Position numbers and translations under genes: made by a program. From assembly GCA_947624845.1 (NCBI GenBank), contig CANQMB010000018.1, positions 1 through 13,607 on the forward strand: a DNA stretch of 13,607 nucleotides, read 5' to 3'. The DNA is from an uncultured Bacilli bacterium (lineage in GTDB: Bacteria; Bacillota_I; Bacilli_A; RF39; UBA660). Under the pieces are notes generated by a model. That model did not search any database. It saw nothing but the letters and a program-made list of their open reading frames with translations, and was not told the origin of the DNA. Within the stretch, counting starts at the first letter, position 1. The number at the start of each line of letters is the position of its first letter. This document shows, piece after piece, positions 7,012-12,867 of this stretch.

Positions 7012-7633
7012 AATTAGAAAGAGCCACTTGCTACTATTTGGCTCTTTCCTTATATTTTGTGGGGTAGTGTGCTTATCTTGGAATTATTTGCAGACGTTAA
7101 AAGAAGAAGTCTTTGAAAACGTTCGTTTAAAGTTAGCAGATGATTCGGGTACTAGTGAGGAAATTGAATCATTGGATATTGAAAATATAAATAATGAAGG
7201 AGATTCTATAGAGAATACAGAAAATAGTATTCATTATAACTATATTGGTTATTTAGAAATACCCAAAATTGGTTTGAAGAGAGGATTTGTTTCAAAAGGT
7301 TCAAGATATAATGATATCAATTATAATATAGCGATATCGGAACAAGCCGATTATCCTAATGTAAAAAATGGGAATTTTATTTTAATGGCTCACTCTGGAG
7401 ATGCCTATATTTCCTTTTTTGCTTATCTTTATCGATTGGAAATAGGAGATCGGGCAAATGTTGTTTATAATAATAAAAAATACCAATACAAATTGGTAAA
7501 AATAGAAGAACAACCAAAAACGGGTGTAGTTGCCATTCATCGCGATAACTATAAGAAGAATGCATTGACTCTAATTACTTGTACCAAAGATAATGATTTT
7601 GCACAGACAATCTATATTTTTGAATTAGTATAG
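7004..7633 (+). CDS. Sortase, probably dedicated to the upstream adhesin; Arg replaced by Gln
   Basis: This membrane-anchored transpeptidase would attach the APDTG adhesin to the cell wall. It has 209 residues from the ATG at 7004, which overlaps the adhesin stop codon by 8 nt; upstream ATGs in frame would lie deep in the adhesin gene. Residues 8-26 form a signal-anchor, followed by an acidic Ser/Glu/Asn-rich linker (about 44-76). The sortase barrel begins at YIGYLEIPKIGL. The catalytic His130 is in FILMAHSGD (GH is more usual than AH) and the catalytic Cys193 is in LTLITCTKD. The third catalytic residue, an Arg on the strand after the Cys loop, should fall in FAQTIYIFEL, where Gln201 stands instead. 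No other Arg is near. A 10-bp hairpin covers codons 5-15. The spacing suggests a non-class-A enzyme; the exact class is not clear. Confidence 0.88.
   Translation: MNKIRKSHLLLFGSFLIFCGVVCLSWNYLQTLKEEVFENVRLKLADDSGTSEEIESLDIENINNEGDSIENTENSIHYNYIGYLEIPKIGLKRGFVSKGSRYNDINYNIAISEQADYPNVKNGNFILMAHSGDAYISFFAYLYRLEIGDRANVVYNNKKYQYKLVKIEEQPKTGVVAIHRDNYKKNALTLITCTKDNDFAQTIYIFELV
7017..7048 (+). promoter_or_regulatory. Strong hairpin at the adhesin/sortase junction, inside sortase codons 5-15
   Basis: GAAAGAGCCA (7017-7026) pairs perfectly with TGGCTCTTTC (7039-7048) around a 12-nt loop, starting 6 nt after the adhesin stop codon. It is followed by CTTATATTTTG, which is T-rich but not a clean U tract. 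It could be a leaky terminator, an RNA 3'-end stabiliser or a processing site that gives more adhesin than sortase. Function is inferred. Confidence 0.6.
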
Positions 7634-7644
7634 GAGGAAAATGT

Positions 7645-8235
7645 ATGGTTTTAAATTTATTTGAAAAAATAATTGTTGTTTTAAAATCTTTATTTTCCTC
7701 TTTTATGTCGATTGAATTATTGATTATTGGAGTTTTGTTATTTGTCTTTCTACTTTTAAATTTAAAAAGAGAAGAACAAGTGGTCAAAGTCATCAGTGTT
7801 TTCTTATATGTTATCTTTTTTATGATCATTTGCCTATTTTATTCCGATTACACAAAGCAGAGTATCGATGGGGTTATTAAATATATTATGAATTATATTT
7901 ATTTTCCTTCTTTGGCTATGTATTTTATGATTATTTTATTTGTAACTATTGGAATTGTCTATACGATGTTTAGTAAAAAATTAACTAAATTTATTCGATA
8001 CCTGAATATGAGTGTATTTAGTATTTTATATATTTTATATATTCAAGTGATTGGTCAGGTTGCTAATCATCGAATTTATTTTTCTACCTCTGTTGAAATT
8101 TATAAAAATGATACTATTCTCTCTTTAGTACAAGTTAGTAATTTGATTTTATTTATATGGATTTTATTTATGTTATTTTATAAACTCTATCAATATTTTA
8201 AAAAGGAATTTGATGAGAGAAAAGGAATTAGTTAA
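7645..8235 (+). CDS. Five-TM membrane protein of unknown function in the sortase operon
   Basis: I do not recognise this family. The product has 196 residues, mostly hydrophobic, with membrane segments at about residues 21-40, 47-66, 88-109, 119-140 and 158-182. An odd number of segments puts the termini on opposite sides of the membrane. Loops are short and the last 18 residues are charged (YFKKEFDERKGIS). No catalytic motif or transporter signature is visible. It begins 11 nt after the sortase stop, with TAGGAGG 7-8 nt upstream of the ATG. It therefore belongs to the adhesin-sortase operon and could assist surface-protein export or sortase placement; this rests on position only. It is very AT-rich. 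Its 3' end overlaps that of the convergent vanY-like gene by 8 bp. Confidence 0.75.
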   Translation: MVLNLFEKIIVVLKSLFSSFMSIELLIIGVLLFVFLLLNLKREEQVVKVISVFLYVIFFMIICLFYSDYTKQSIDGVIKYIMNYIYFPSLAMYFMIILFVTIGIVYTMFSKKLTKFIRYLNMSVFSILYILYIQVIGQVANHRIYFSTSVEIYKNDTILSLVQVSNLILFIWILFMLFYKLYQYFKKEFDERKGIS

Positions 8236-9052
8236 CAGGAGTCATTGCCTCGTATTCATCGAGTGTAATCTGCTGTTTTTTTAATGTTTTGGCTAATTTT
8301 TTTCCAACATAACGAAAATGCCATGGTTCATATGTATAGCCAGTAATTATTTCTTTTCCTTTTGGATATCTTAGGATAAAGCCATAGCGATACGCATTTT
8401 TCATGAGCCAAGTAAATTCTTGTGTCGTTCCAAATTCTTCATAAGTAGTTTTTTCGTTATCTAAGTCAATAACTAAGCCTGTTTGATGTTCCGAAAATCC
8501 AGGACGAGCGGAATAGCGATCGGCGTTTTTTTTGCCGTCCATCTGTTGATAGCGGTTATAGAGATTTTTTTGATATTGATAACTTCGATAACTGGAAATA
8601 ATACGGATTTTTAAATTTTCAGATGCCATTGCTTTTGCCATTTGAATATAAGAAAGCGCAGCTTCTTTTACGAGAAGCATTCCTGGTTTACTATAGCCTT
8701 CATCGATTTCTACTAAATTGTCGGGAACATAATTTTCGCCTAAATAATAGTATTTGTTGACTAAAACTTGATTTGTATTTTTCTTAGGGGCAGGTCGTGT
8801 ATTATCATAATAAGGAAAATCGAGTCCCATATTGACGTGAATAATTACCTCTCGGATAGGAATTTTTTTATTTTTTAGATGATAATTTATATAGCGATCT
8901 ATATTTTTATAGTGAAAAAAAGAAATTTTTTGATCAATATGATCTAATGTAGCCAATCGTTGATCTCTACTTGTGTTCTTTAAGGCGAGATTTAGAATAA
9001 TGGCTATTAAAATGAGTAAAATTGCTAGTATATAAAGGAATAGATTTTTCAT
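8228..9052 (-). CDS. vanY: Membrane-anchored D-alanyl-D-alanine carboxypeptidase, VanY/M15 family
   Basis: This zinc-dependent D,D-carboxypeptidase trims the terminal D-Ala from peptidoglycan stem peptides outside the cell. It has 274 residues from the ATG at 9052, with AGGTGAT 4 nt upstream; the alternative GTG at 9061 overlaps that site. Residues 2-25 form an uncleaved hydrophobic anchor, followed by a linker of about 90 residues. The catalytic domain contains IISSYRSYQYQKNLY (160-174), the zinc motif SEHQTGLVID with His189 and Asp196, and YEPWHFRYVG with catalytic Glu252 and zinc ligand His255. All key residues are present. It is divergent from dacF, a penicillin-binding carboxypeptidase with the same reaction but an unrelated fold, so both may act on wall or spore cortex. 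No vancomycin-resistance genes are nearby, so a resistance role is not implied. Confidence 0.93.
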   Translation of the reverse strand: MKNLFLYILAILLILIAIILNLALKNTSRDQRLATLDHIDQKISFFHYKNIDRYINYHLKNKKIPIREVIIHVNMGLDFPYYDNTRPAPKKNTNQVLVNKYYYLGENYVPDNLVEIDEGYSKPGMLLVKEAALSYIQMAKAMASENLKIRIISSYRSYQYQKNLYNRYQQMDGKKNADRYSARPGFSEHQTGLVIDLDNEKTTYEEFGTTQEFTWLMKNAYRYGFILRYPKGKEIITGYTYEPWHFRYVGKKLAKTLKKQQITLDEYEAMTPVN

Positions 9053-9076
9053 TGGAATCACCTACTTTCATATATC

Positions 9077-9103
9077 AAAACTACTCTCTTTTAGAATAGT
9101 TTT
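9077..9103. repeat. Inverted repeat in the vanY-dacF divergent region
   Basis: Arms 9077-9087 (AAAACTACTCT) and 9093-9103 (AGAATAGTTTT) pair at 10 of 11 positions around a 5-nt loop. On the + strand a T-rich tail follows, which looks like a terminator although no + strand gene ends nearby. It may be an operator for the divergent pair or an attenuator upstream of dacF. Confidence 0.45.
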
Positions 9104-9121
9104 TTCTATTTTATCATATGA
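9094..9121 (+). promoter_or_regulatory. Weak SigF/SigG-like promoter for dacF
   Basis: GAATA (9094-9098) fits the SigG -35 pattern, and CATATGA (9115-9121) matches the -10 pattern CATWMTA at 5 of 7 positions with a 16-bp spacer. Like the better spoVAC promoter, it lies very close to the ribosome binding site. A SigA-like TATCAT (9112-9117) is an alternative. Confidence 0.25.
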
Positions 9122-9138
9122 AATTATAGGAGGTTATG

Positions 9139-10284
9139 ATGAAAAAATTTTTATTAATAGGAATCTTTTCTTTTTTCTTTTTTCCGATTTCTGTGTTTGC
9201 TGAAGATTTAATTCCAAATGCCAAGAGTGGGCTTTTAATGGAAGCCTCTACTGGGAAAATTATTTTTGAAAAGAATAAAAACGAACAAGTTCCTGTGGCA
9301 TCAATGACTAAAATGGTCGCTCAAATTCTAATTTTAGAAGAAATTGAGGCCGGAACCATCCATTGGGATGATATTGTTACAGTCAGTAAAAATGCCCAGG
9401 ATATGGGTGGATCTCAGATCTATTTGGAGACAGGAGAAAAAATGAGTATCCGTGATTTATTTAAAGGAATTTCCATGGCGAGTGCGAATGATGCTACAGT
9501 TCAAATGGCCGAAGTGATTAGTGGTAGTGAAGAAAAATTTGTCCAAAAAATGAATCAAAAAGTGAAGCAGTTAGGACTTAAAAATACAAAATTTCAAAAT
9601 TGTACGGGTCTTGATGCCAAAGATCATTATTCGAGTGCTTATGATATGGCTGTGATTGCCAGAGAATTGTTAAATCATGAAGAAATTTTAGATTTTTCAT
9701 CTGTTTATGAAGATTATTTGAGACAAAATACAGAAAATAAATTTTGGTTAGTGAATACAAATAAATTAATTCGTTTTTACGAGGGTGCTGACGGACTGAA
9801 AACAGGACATACGGATGCAGCAAAATACTGTCTTGCCGCTACAGCTAAAAAAAATAATATGCGATTGATTGCCATCGTTTTAGGAGAAGAAGATTCTAAG
9901 ATTCGAAATCAAGAATCCATTGAACTTTTAGATTATGGATTTCAGACTGTAGAGGTACAAAAAATAAGATCTAAAGGAGAAAAAATTGAAGAAATTGAAA
10001 TTGAAAAAGGAACAAAAAATAAAATTACATTAGTTCCGGCCTATGATGTTTCTATTTTACAGAAACGTGGAACAAAAGATAAAAAATATACAATTCAAAC
10101 TAAAATAAGTTCTTTTGATTTACCCGTTCGAAAAAATCAAAAATTAGGAACCATTACAATAAAAGAAGGAGATCAAGTTGTTGCTTCACAAGATTTAGTG
10201 TCTAAAGAAAAAGTGGAGCGATTGAATTATTTTGATTTCATTGGTCATACTTTAAAGAAAGTAGTTACTGGAGATATCAATTAA
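9139..10284 (+). CDS. dacF: D-alanyl-D-alanine carboxypeptidase DacF (penicillin-binding protein 5 family)
   Basis: This serine D,D-carboxypeptidase of the S11 family removes the terminal D-Ala from peptidoglycan stem peptides; in B. subtilis DacF acts in the forespore on spore cortex. It has 381 residues. A signal peptide MKKFLLIGIF to about VFA (21) is followed by the three penicillin-binding motifs: SMTK (Ser55, Lys58), SAN (Ser115, Asn117) and KTG (221-223). A PBP5-type C-terminal beta domain covers about 270-350 and a basic amphipathic tail ends GHTLKKVVTGDIN. The start is the second of two adjacent ATGs (9139), 5 nt from GGAGG; the ATG at 9136 is only 2 nt away. A terminator overlaps its stop codon, so unlike in B. 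subtilis it is largely separated from spoIIA transcription. Its place before spoIIAA-sigF supports DacF over DacA or DacB. Confidence 0.93.
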   Translation: MKKFLLIGIFSFFFFPISVFAEDLIPNAKSGLLMEASTGKIIFEKNKNEQVPVASMTKMVAQILILEEIEAGTIHWDDIVTVSKNAQDMGGSQIYLETGEKMSIRDLFKGISMASANDATVQMAEVISGSEEKFVQKMNQKVKQLGLKNTKFQNCTGLDAKDHYSSAYDMAVIARELLNHEEILDFSSVYEDYLRQNTENKFWLVNTNKLIRFYEGADGLKTGHTDAAKYCLAATAKKNNMRLIAIVLGEEDSKIRNQESIELLDYGFQTVEVQKIRSKGEKIEEIEIEKGTKNKITLVPAYDVSILQKRGTKDKKYTIQTKISSFDLPVRKNQKLGTITIKEGDQVVASQDLVSKEKVERLNYFDFIGHTLKKVVTGDIN

Positions 10285-10295
10285 TCTCCTTTTTT
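10270..10295 (+). terminator. Rho-independent terminator overlapping the dacF stop codon
   Basis: GGAGAT (10270-10275) pairs with ATCTCC (10284-10289) over an 8-nt loop containing most of the TAA stop (10282-10284), followed by T6. Its T tract runs into the first Spo0A box. Confidence 0.65.
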
Positions 10296-10327
10296 GTCGA
10301 TTAAAACTTTTGTCTTGTTTTGTCGAA
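10292..10327 (+). promoter_or_regulatory. Three Spo0A boxes upstream of spoIIAA, two in tandem
   Basis: TTTTGTCGAT (10292-10301), TTTTGTCTTG (10308-10317) and TTTTGTCGAA (10318-10327) all face the same way. The last has the exact TGTCGAA core. The second and third are exactly 10 bp apart, one helical turn, the spacing known for a Spo0A dimer on DNA. Direct activation by phosphorylated Spo0A is expected, as for spoIIA in B. subtilis. Confidence 0.75.
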
Positions 10328-10331
10328 AGTA

Positions 10332-10360
10332 AAGACAAAATATTCTTTTTAAGATATAGT
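10332..10360 (+). promoter_or_regulatory. Promoter of the spoIIAA-sigF operon
   Basis: AAGACA (10332-10337, 4 of 6) and TATAGT (10355-10360, 5 of 6) have a 17-bp spacer and fit SigA. The B. subtilis spoIIA promoter uses SigH instead; no good SigH match is visible here. The last Spo0A box ends 4 bp before the -35. Transcription would start near 10367, with the ribosome binding site almost at the 5' end. Confidence 0.55.
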
Positions 10361-10379
10361 GAGAACACGAGGTGAGCCT

Positions 10380-10718
10380 ATGTTTCAAATTACAATTAAA
10401 GTAAATCAAGGGATTATTTTTTTAAGACTTTATGGTTTTTTAAACCAAAAGACGATCGAACAATTTTCAGAAGAGATCAATTATTTATTGTATGAGCAGG
10501 GAACGATGAATTTTGTAATTAATTTTTTAGATGTTCAAATTGCCAATAATGATGTTTTAGTTCAAATTTCTAATAAATTAACTGAAATTTTTCTAAAATG
10601 CGGAGAAGTTGTCCTCTGTGGTTTGGAAAAAGAGAAAGAGAAATTTATTGGTAAAAGGAAAAGGGGGTTATTCTTTGTAGAAAACGAATTTGATGCTTTT
10701 CAATATTTGACAGTATAG
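10380..10718 (+). CDS. spoIIAA: Divergent SpoIIAA-like STAS protein lacking the phosphorylation motif
   Basis: By position and fold this is the anti-anti-sigma factor of the spoIIA operon. In B. subtilis, unphosphorylated SpoIIAA binds SpoIIAB and frees SigF. The 112 residues from the ATG at 10380 (GAGGTGA 4 nt upstream) align along the whole of SpoIIAA: MFQITIKVNQGIIFLRLYGFLN for the first strands, NFVINFLDV for the central strand and GEVVLCGLEKEKEKF for the later one. Where B. subtilis has MDSSGLGVI, this protein has ANNDVLVQI (55-63). The DSSG motif is gone, and the phospho-acceptor Ser58 is matched by Asp58. No spoIIAB follows; sigF starts 8 nt downstream. The protein may be vestigial, permanently in a 'phosphorylated-like' state, or adapted to a new partner, perhaps SigF itself. 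The GTG at 10359 precedes the ribosome binding site and is not the start. Confidence 0.8.
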   Translation: MFQITIKVNQGIIFLRLYGFLNQKTIEQFSEEINYLLYEQGTMNFVINFLDVQIANNDVLVQISNKLTEIFLKCGEVVLCGLEKEKEKFIGKRKRGLFFVENEFDAFQYLTV

Positions 10719-10726
10719 GAGGAACA

Positions 10727-11362
10727 ATGGAAGAAATATTACAATATGAAAATTTAGTATGGAGTATTGTTTCTAAATATCATAATTATTTTGACAAAGA
10801 AGATTTATATCAAGTTGGCATGTTGGGATTGATGAATGCTTGGAAACATTTTGATGAAAGTTATGGTGTGAAATTTTCAACTTATGCCTATACTTATATT
10901 TTTGGAGAAATTCATAAATATGTTCAGGAAAATAGAAGTATAAAAGTGAGTAAAGATCTATATAAAATTAGTAAAGCAGTAGAAAAAGGAAGAGAGGTTT
11001 TGCGTCAAAAATTAATGAAAGAACCTACAGATTTTGAACTTTCTATATTTTTAGAAATCGATGAATCTTTAATTAAAGAAGCACTCTCTTCGGGTGAGAT
11101 GATTAAAAGCTTAGATGCCTTGCAAGAGGAAGATATGAACCTTTATGATAAATTAGGAAAATGTGAACATGCTTTCTCGGATGAAATATTAGATTTAAAA
11201 ACAGAACTCGATCAATTAGAGGAGGAGGATAAAAAAATAATTTATAGTCGGTATTTTATGGATTTAACGCAACAAGAAGTTTCTAAAGATTTGGGAATTT
11301 CCCAAGTACAAGTATCTAGAAAGGAGAGTAAGGTATTAAATAAATTGAAAACTAGGTTATGA
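10727..11362 (+). CDS. sigF: Sporulation sigma factor SigF
   Basis: This is a sigma-70 factor of the SigB/F/G group, expected to start forespore-specific transcription. It has 211 residues, shorter than B. subtilis SigF (255), mainly at the N-terminus and in the middle. Region 2 is residues about 6-78: LVWSIVSKYHNYFDKEDLYQVGM, FDESYGVKFSTYAYTYIFGEI, then VQENRSIKVSKDLYKI where the group usually has RDDG-IKVPR. Region 3 is about 80-135. Region 4 (155-211) holds the -35-binding HTH LTQQEVSKDLGISQVQVSR, in which SQVQVSR is a group signature. The ATG follows AGGAGG. Assignment to SigF over SigG rests on the SpoIIAA-like gene upstream and spoVA downstream. The anti-sigma gene spoIIAB is absent from its normal place. 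Confidence 0.88.
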   Translation: MEEILQYENLVWSIVSKYHNYFDKEDLYQVGMLGLMNAWKHFDESYGVKFSTYAYTYIFGEIHKYVQENRSIKVSKDLYKISKAVEKGREVLRQKLMKEPTDFELSIFLEIDESLIKEALSSGEMIKSLDALQEEDMNLYDKLGKCEHAFSDEILDLKTELDQLEEEDKKIIYSRYFMDLTQQEVSKDLGISQVQVSRKESKVLNKLKTRL

Positions 11363-11387
11363 GGAAATTGTATAATTTCCTTTTTTT
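11363..11387 (+). terminator. Rho-independent terminator after sigF
   Basis: GGAAATT (11363-11369) and AATTTCC (11374-11380) form a perfect 7-bp stem with loop GTAT, followed by T7. It separates sigF from the spoVA genes. Confidence 0.8.
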
Positions 11388-11416
11388 GTATAATTTTTTA
11401 AAAAAAATTCATACTA
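11388..11416 (+). promoter_or_regulatory. SigG-type forespore promoter of the spoVA operon
   Basis: GTATA (11388-11392) fits the SigG -35 pattern GHATR, and CATACTA (11410-11416) is a full match to the -10 pattern CATWMTA, with a 17-bp spacer. It begins directly after the T tract of the sigF terminator. In B. subtilis spoVA is also SigG-dependent. The expected start near 11423 leaves only about 9 nt before the spoVAC ATG. Confidence 0.7.
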
Positions 11417-11431
11417 GTAATGGTGATTGTT

Positions 11432-11875
11432 ATGGTAAACAAAAAATATGAAAAAATTGTAAAACGTCATCAACCAAAAGAAGAAAGAGAAAAAAATGCA
11501 TTGCTTGCATTCCTCGTTGGAGGATTTGTAGGTCTTTTGGGAGAGGCTTTGATTCAATTTTTCTGTTGTAAATTTCACATATCTCGTAGTGAGGCTTCTA
11601 CGTTTATGATGATTACTTTAATTTTTATTGCTTCTTTTGGTACTGCCCTTGGCTTTTTTGATAAGCTTGTTAATTTTGCTAGATGTGGTCTTTTAATTCC
11701 CATTACTGGTTTTGCTCATTCCATGACCTCAGCAGCAATCGATTATCGGAAAGAAGGGCCTATTTATGGGTTGGGTAGCAACATGTTTAAATTAGCTGGA
11801 TCAGTTATTTTATATGGTGTTGTTTCCGCTTGGTTTTTTGGAATTCTCCGTCTTTTAATTGGAGGTGGAGCATGA
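11432..11875 (+). CDS. spoVAC: Stage V sporulation protein AC (dipicolinate channel subunit)
   Basis: SpoVAC is an inner-membrane subunit of the SpoVA channel, which moves Ca-dipicolinic acid into the forespore and out during germination; in B. subtilis it behaves as a mechanosensitive channel. The 147-residue product has a basic soluble start (KYEKIVKRHQPKEEREKN) followed by SpoVA-type membrane segments: LAFLVGGFVGLLGEALIQFF, FMMITLIFIASFGTALGFF, then the typical motif CGLLIPITGFAHSM and KLAGSVILYGVVSAWFFG. Length is close to the B. subtilis protein (150). GGTGAT at 11422-11427 places the start at ATG 11432; the upstream ATG at 11420 precedes this site and is close to the predicted transcription start. 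The stop overlaps the spoVAD start (ATGA). Confidence 0.94.
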   Translation: MVNKKYEKIVKRHQPKEEREKNALLAFLVGGFVGLLGEALIQFFCCKFHISRSEASTFMMITLIFIASFGTALGFFDKLVNFARCGLLIPITGFAHSMTSAAIDYRKEGPIYGLGSNMFKLAGSVILYGVVSAWFFGILRLLIGGGA

Positions 11876-12867
11876 GTCTTAAATTTAAAAATGTCTATTT
11901 GCAAGAGTCTGCATCCGTAGTAGGTCCTTATGAGGCTGAGGGACCATTAAAAAAATATTTTGATAAGAAATACAGTGATTTATATTTTGGAACGAATTCC
12001 TGGGAAAAGGCAGAAGTCAAGCTTTTAAAAGAAAGTTTAGAACTTCTTTTGAAAAAAAGTGGTATAAACAAGGAAAAAATTGATTTAGTTATCGCTGGAG
12101 ATTTATTGAATCAAATCACGGCTTCTAGTTATGCAGGAAGTCCTTTGAACACGCCATTTTTGGGCGTATATAGTGCCTGTGCAACCAGTTTAGAAGCCAT
12201 GCTTTTAGCTGCTACTTTCATTGATTGTAAACGCGAAAAAAATGTGGTAATTGCCACTAGTTCTCATAATATGTCCAGTGAAAAGCAATTTCGAAATCCA
12301 ACGGAATATGGAGCGCCAAAACCAATGAGTGCTACTTTCACGGCGACGGGAGGAGTCTCTGTTTTATTATCAGATGAGAAAAGTAAAGTCAAAGTTGAAT
12401 CAGGTACCATTGGAAGAATTGTCGATTATAATCAAAAAGATCCATTTCATATGGGCGCTGTCATGGCTGGAGCTGCCGCTGATACCATTTATCGTCATTT
12501 GACAGAAATGAATCGTAAAGTAAGTGATTATGATTTGATTTTAACGGGAGATTTAGGGAAATATGGAAAAGAGATTTTAATTGACTTTATGAATGAAGAA
12601 TACAATATCGATTTAACGAAAAATTATAATGATTGTGGTGTTATTTTATATGATACCGATCGGCAAAAAGAAGTCCAAGCGGGAGGAAGTGGACCTGTCT
12701 GTAGTGCTTTGGTAAACTTTACGATGGTTTTGGATAAATTAAAAAAGAAAGAGTTAAAACGAGTGCTATTGGTAGCAACAGGAGCTTTATTTTCTCCAAC
12801 CTTTGTCTATCAGAAAGAAAATATTTTAAGTATTGCACATGCAATTAGTTTGGAGGCGGTAGAATGA
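11872..12867 (+). CDS. spoVAD: Stage V sporulation protein AD
   Basis: SpoVAD is the soluble, membrane-associated SpoVA subunit that binds dipicolinic acid; it has a thiolase/ketoacyl-synthase-like fold. The 331 residues are near the family length (338 in B. subtilis). Visible family segments are LKFKNVYLQESASVVGPYEAEGPL, DLVIAGDLLNQITASSYA, GVYSACATSLEAMLLA with Cys103 at the thiolase nucleophile position, VIATSSHNMSSEKQFRNPTEYG, AVMAGAAADTI and a C-terminal GPVCSALV...RVLLVATGALFSP block. The ATG at 11872 sits in an ATGA overlap with spoVAC and follows GGAGGTGGAG; an upstream in-frame start would lie within spoVAC. Overlapping ATGA junctions on both sides show a tightly coupled C-D-E unit. 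Confidence 0.95.
   Translation: MSLKFKNVYLQESASVVGPYEAEGPLKKYFDKKYSDLYFGTNSWEKAEVKLLKESLELLLKKSGINKEKIDLVIAGDLLNQITASSYAGSPLNTPFLGVYSACATSLEAMLLAATFIDCKREKNVVIATSSHNMSSEKQFRNPTEYGAPKPMSATFTATGGVSVLLSDEKSKVKVESGTIGRIVDYNQKDPFHMGAVMAGAAADTIYRHLTEMNRKVSDYDLILTGDLGKYGKEILIDFMNEEYNIDLTKNYNDCGVILYDTDRQKEVQAGGSGPVCSALVNFTMVLDKLKKKELKRVLLVATGALFSPTFVYQKENILSIAHAISLEAVE

Noticed and set aside
7640..7660. ATG at 7640 as an alternative start behind AGGAGG
   Set aside because: That frame stops after a few codons; the ATG at 7645 opens the long hydrophobic frame.
7575..7829. Minus-strand open frame across the sortase end and membrane-protein start
   Set aside because: It overlaps two operon genes with good start sites and its translation is low-complexity, Lys/Ile/Thr-rich.
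10719..10726. Possible hidden or remnant spoIIAB between spoIIAA and sigF
   Set aside because: Only 8 nt lie between the genes, holding the sigF ribosome binding site; no GHKL motifs occur in any frame around it.
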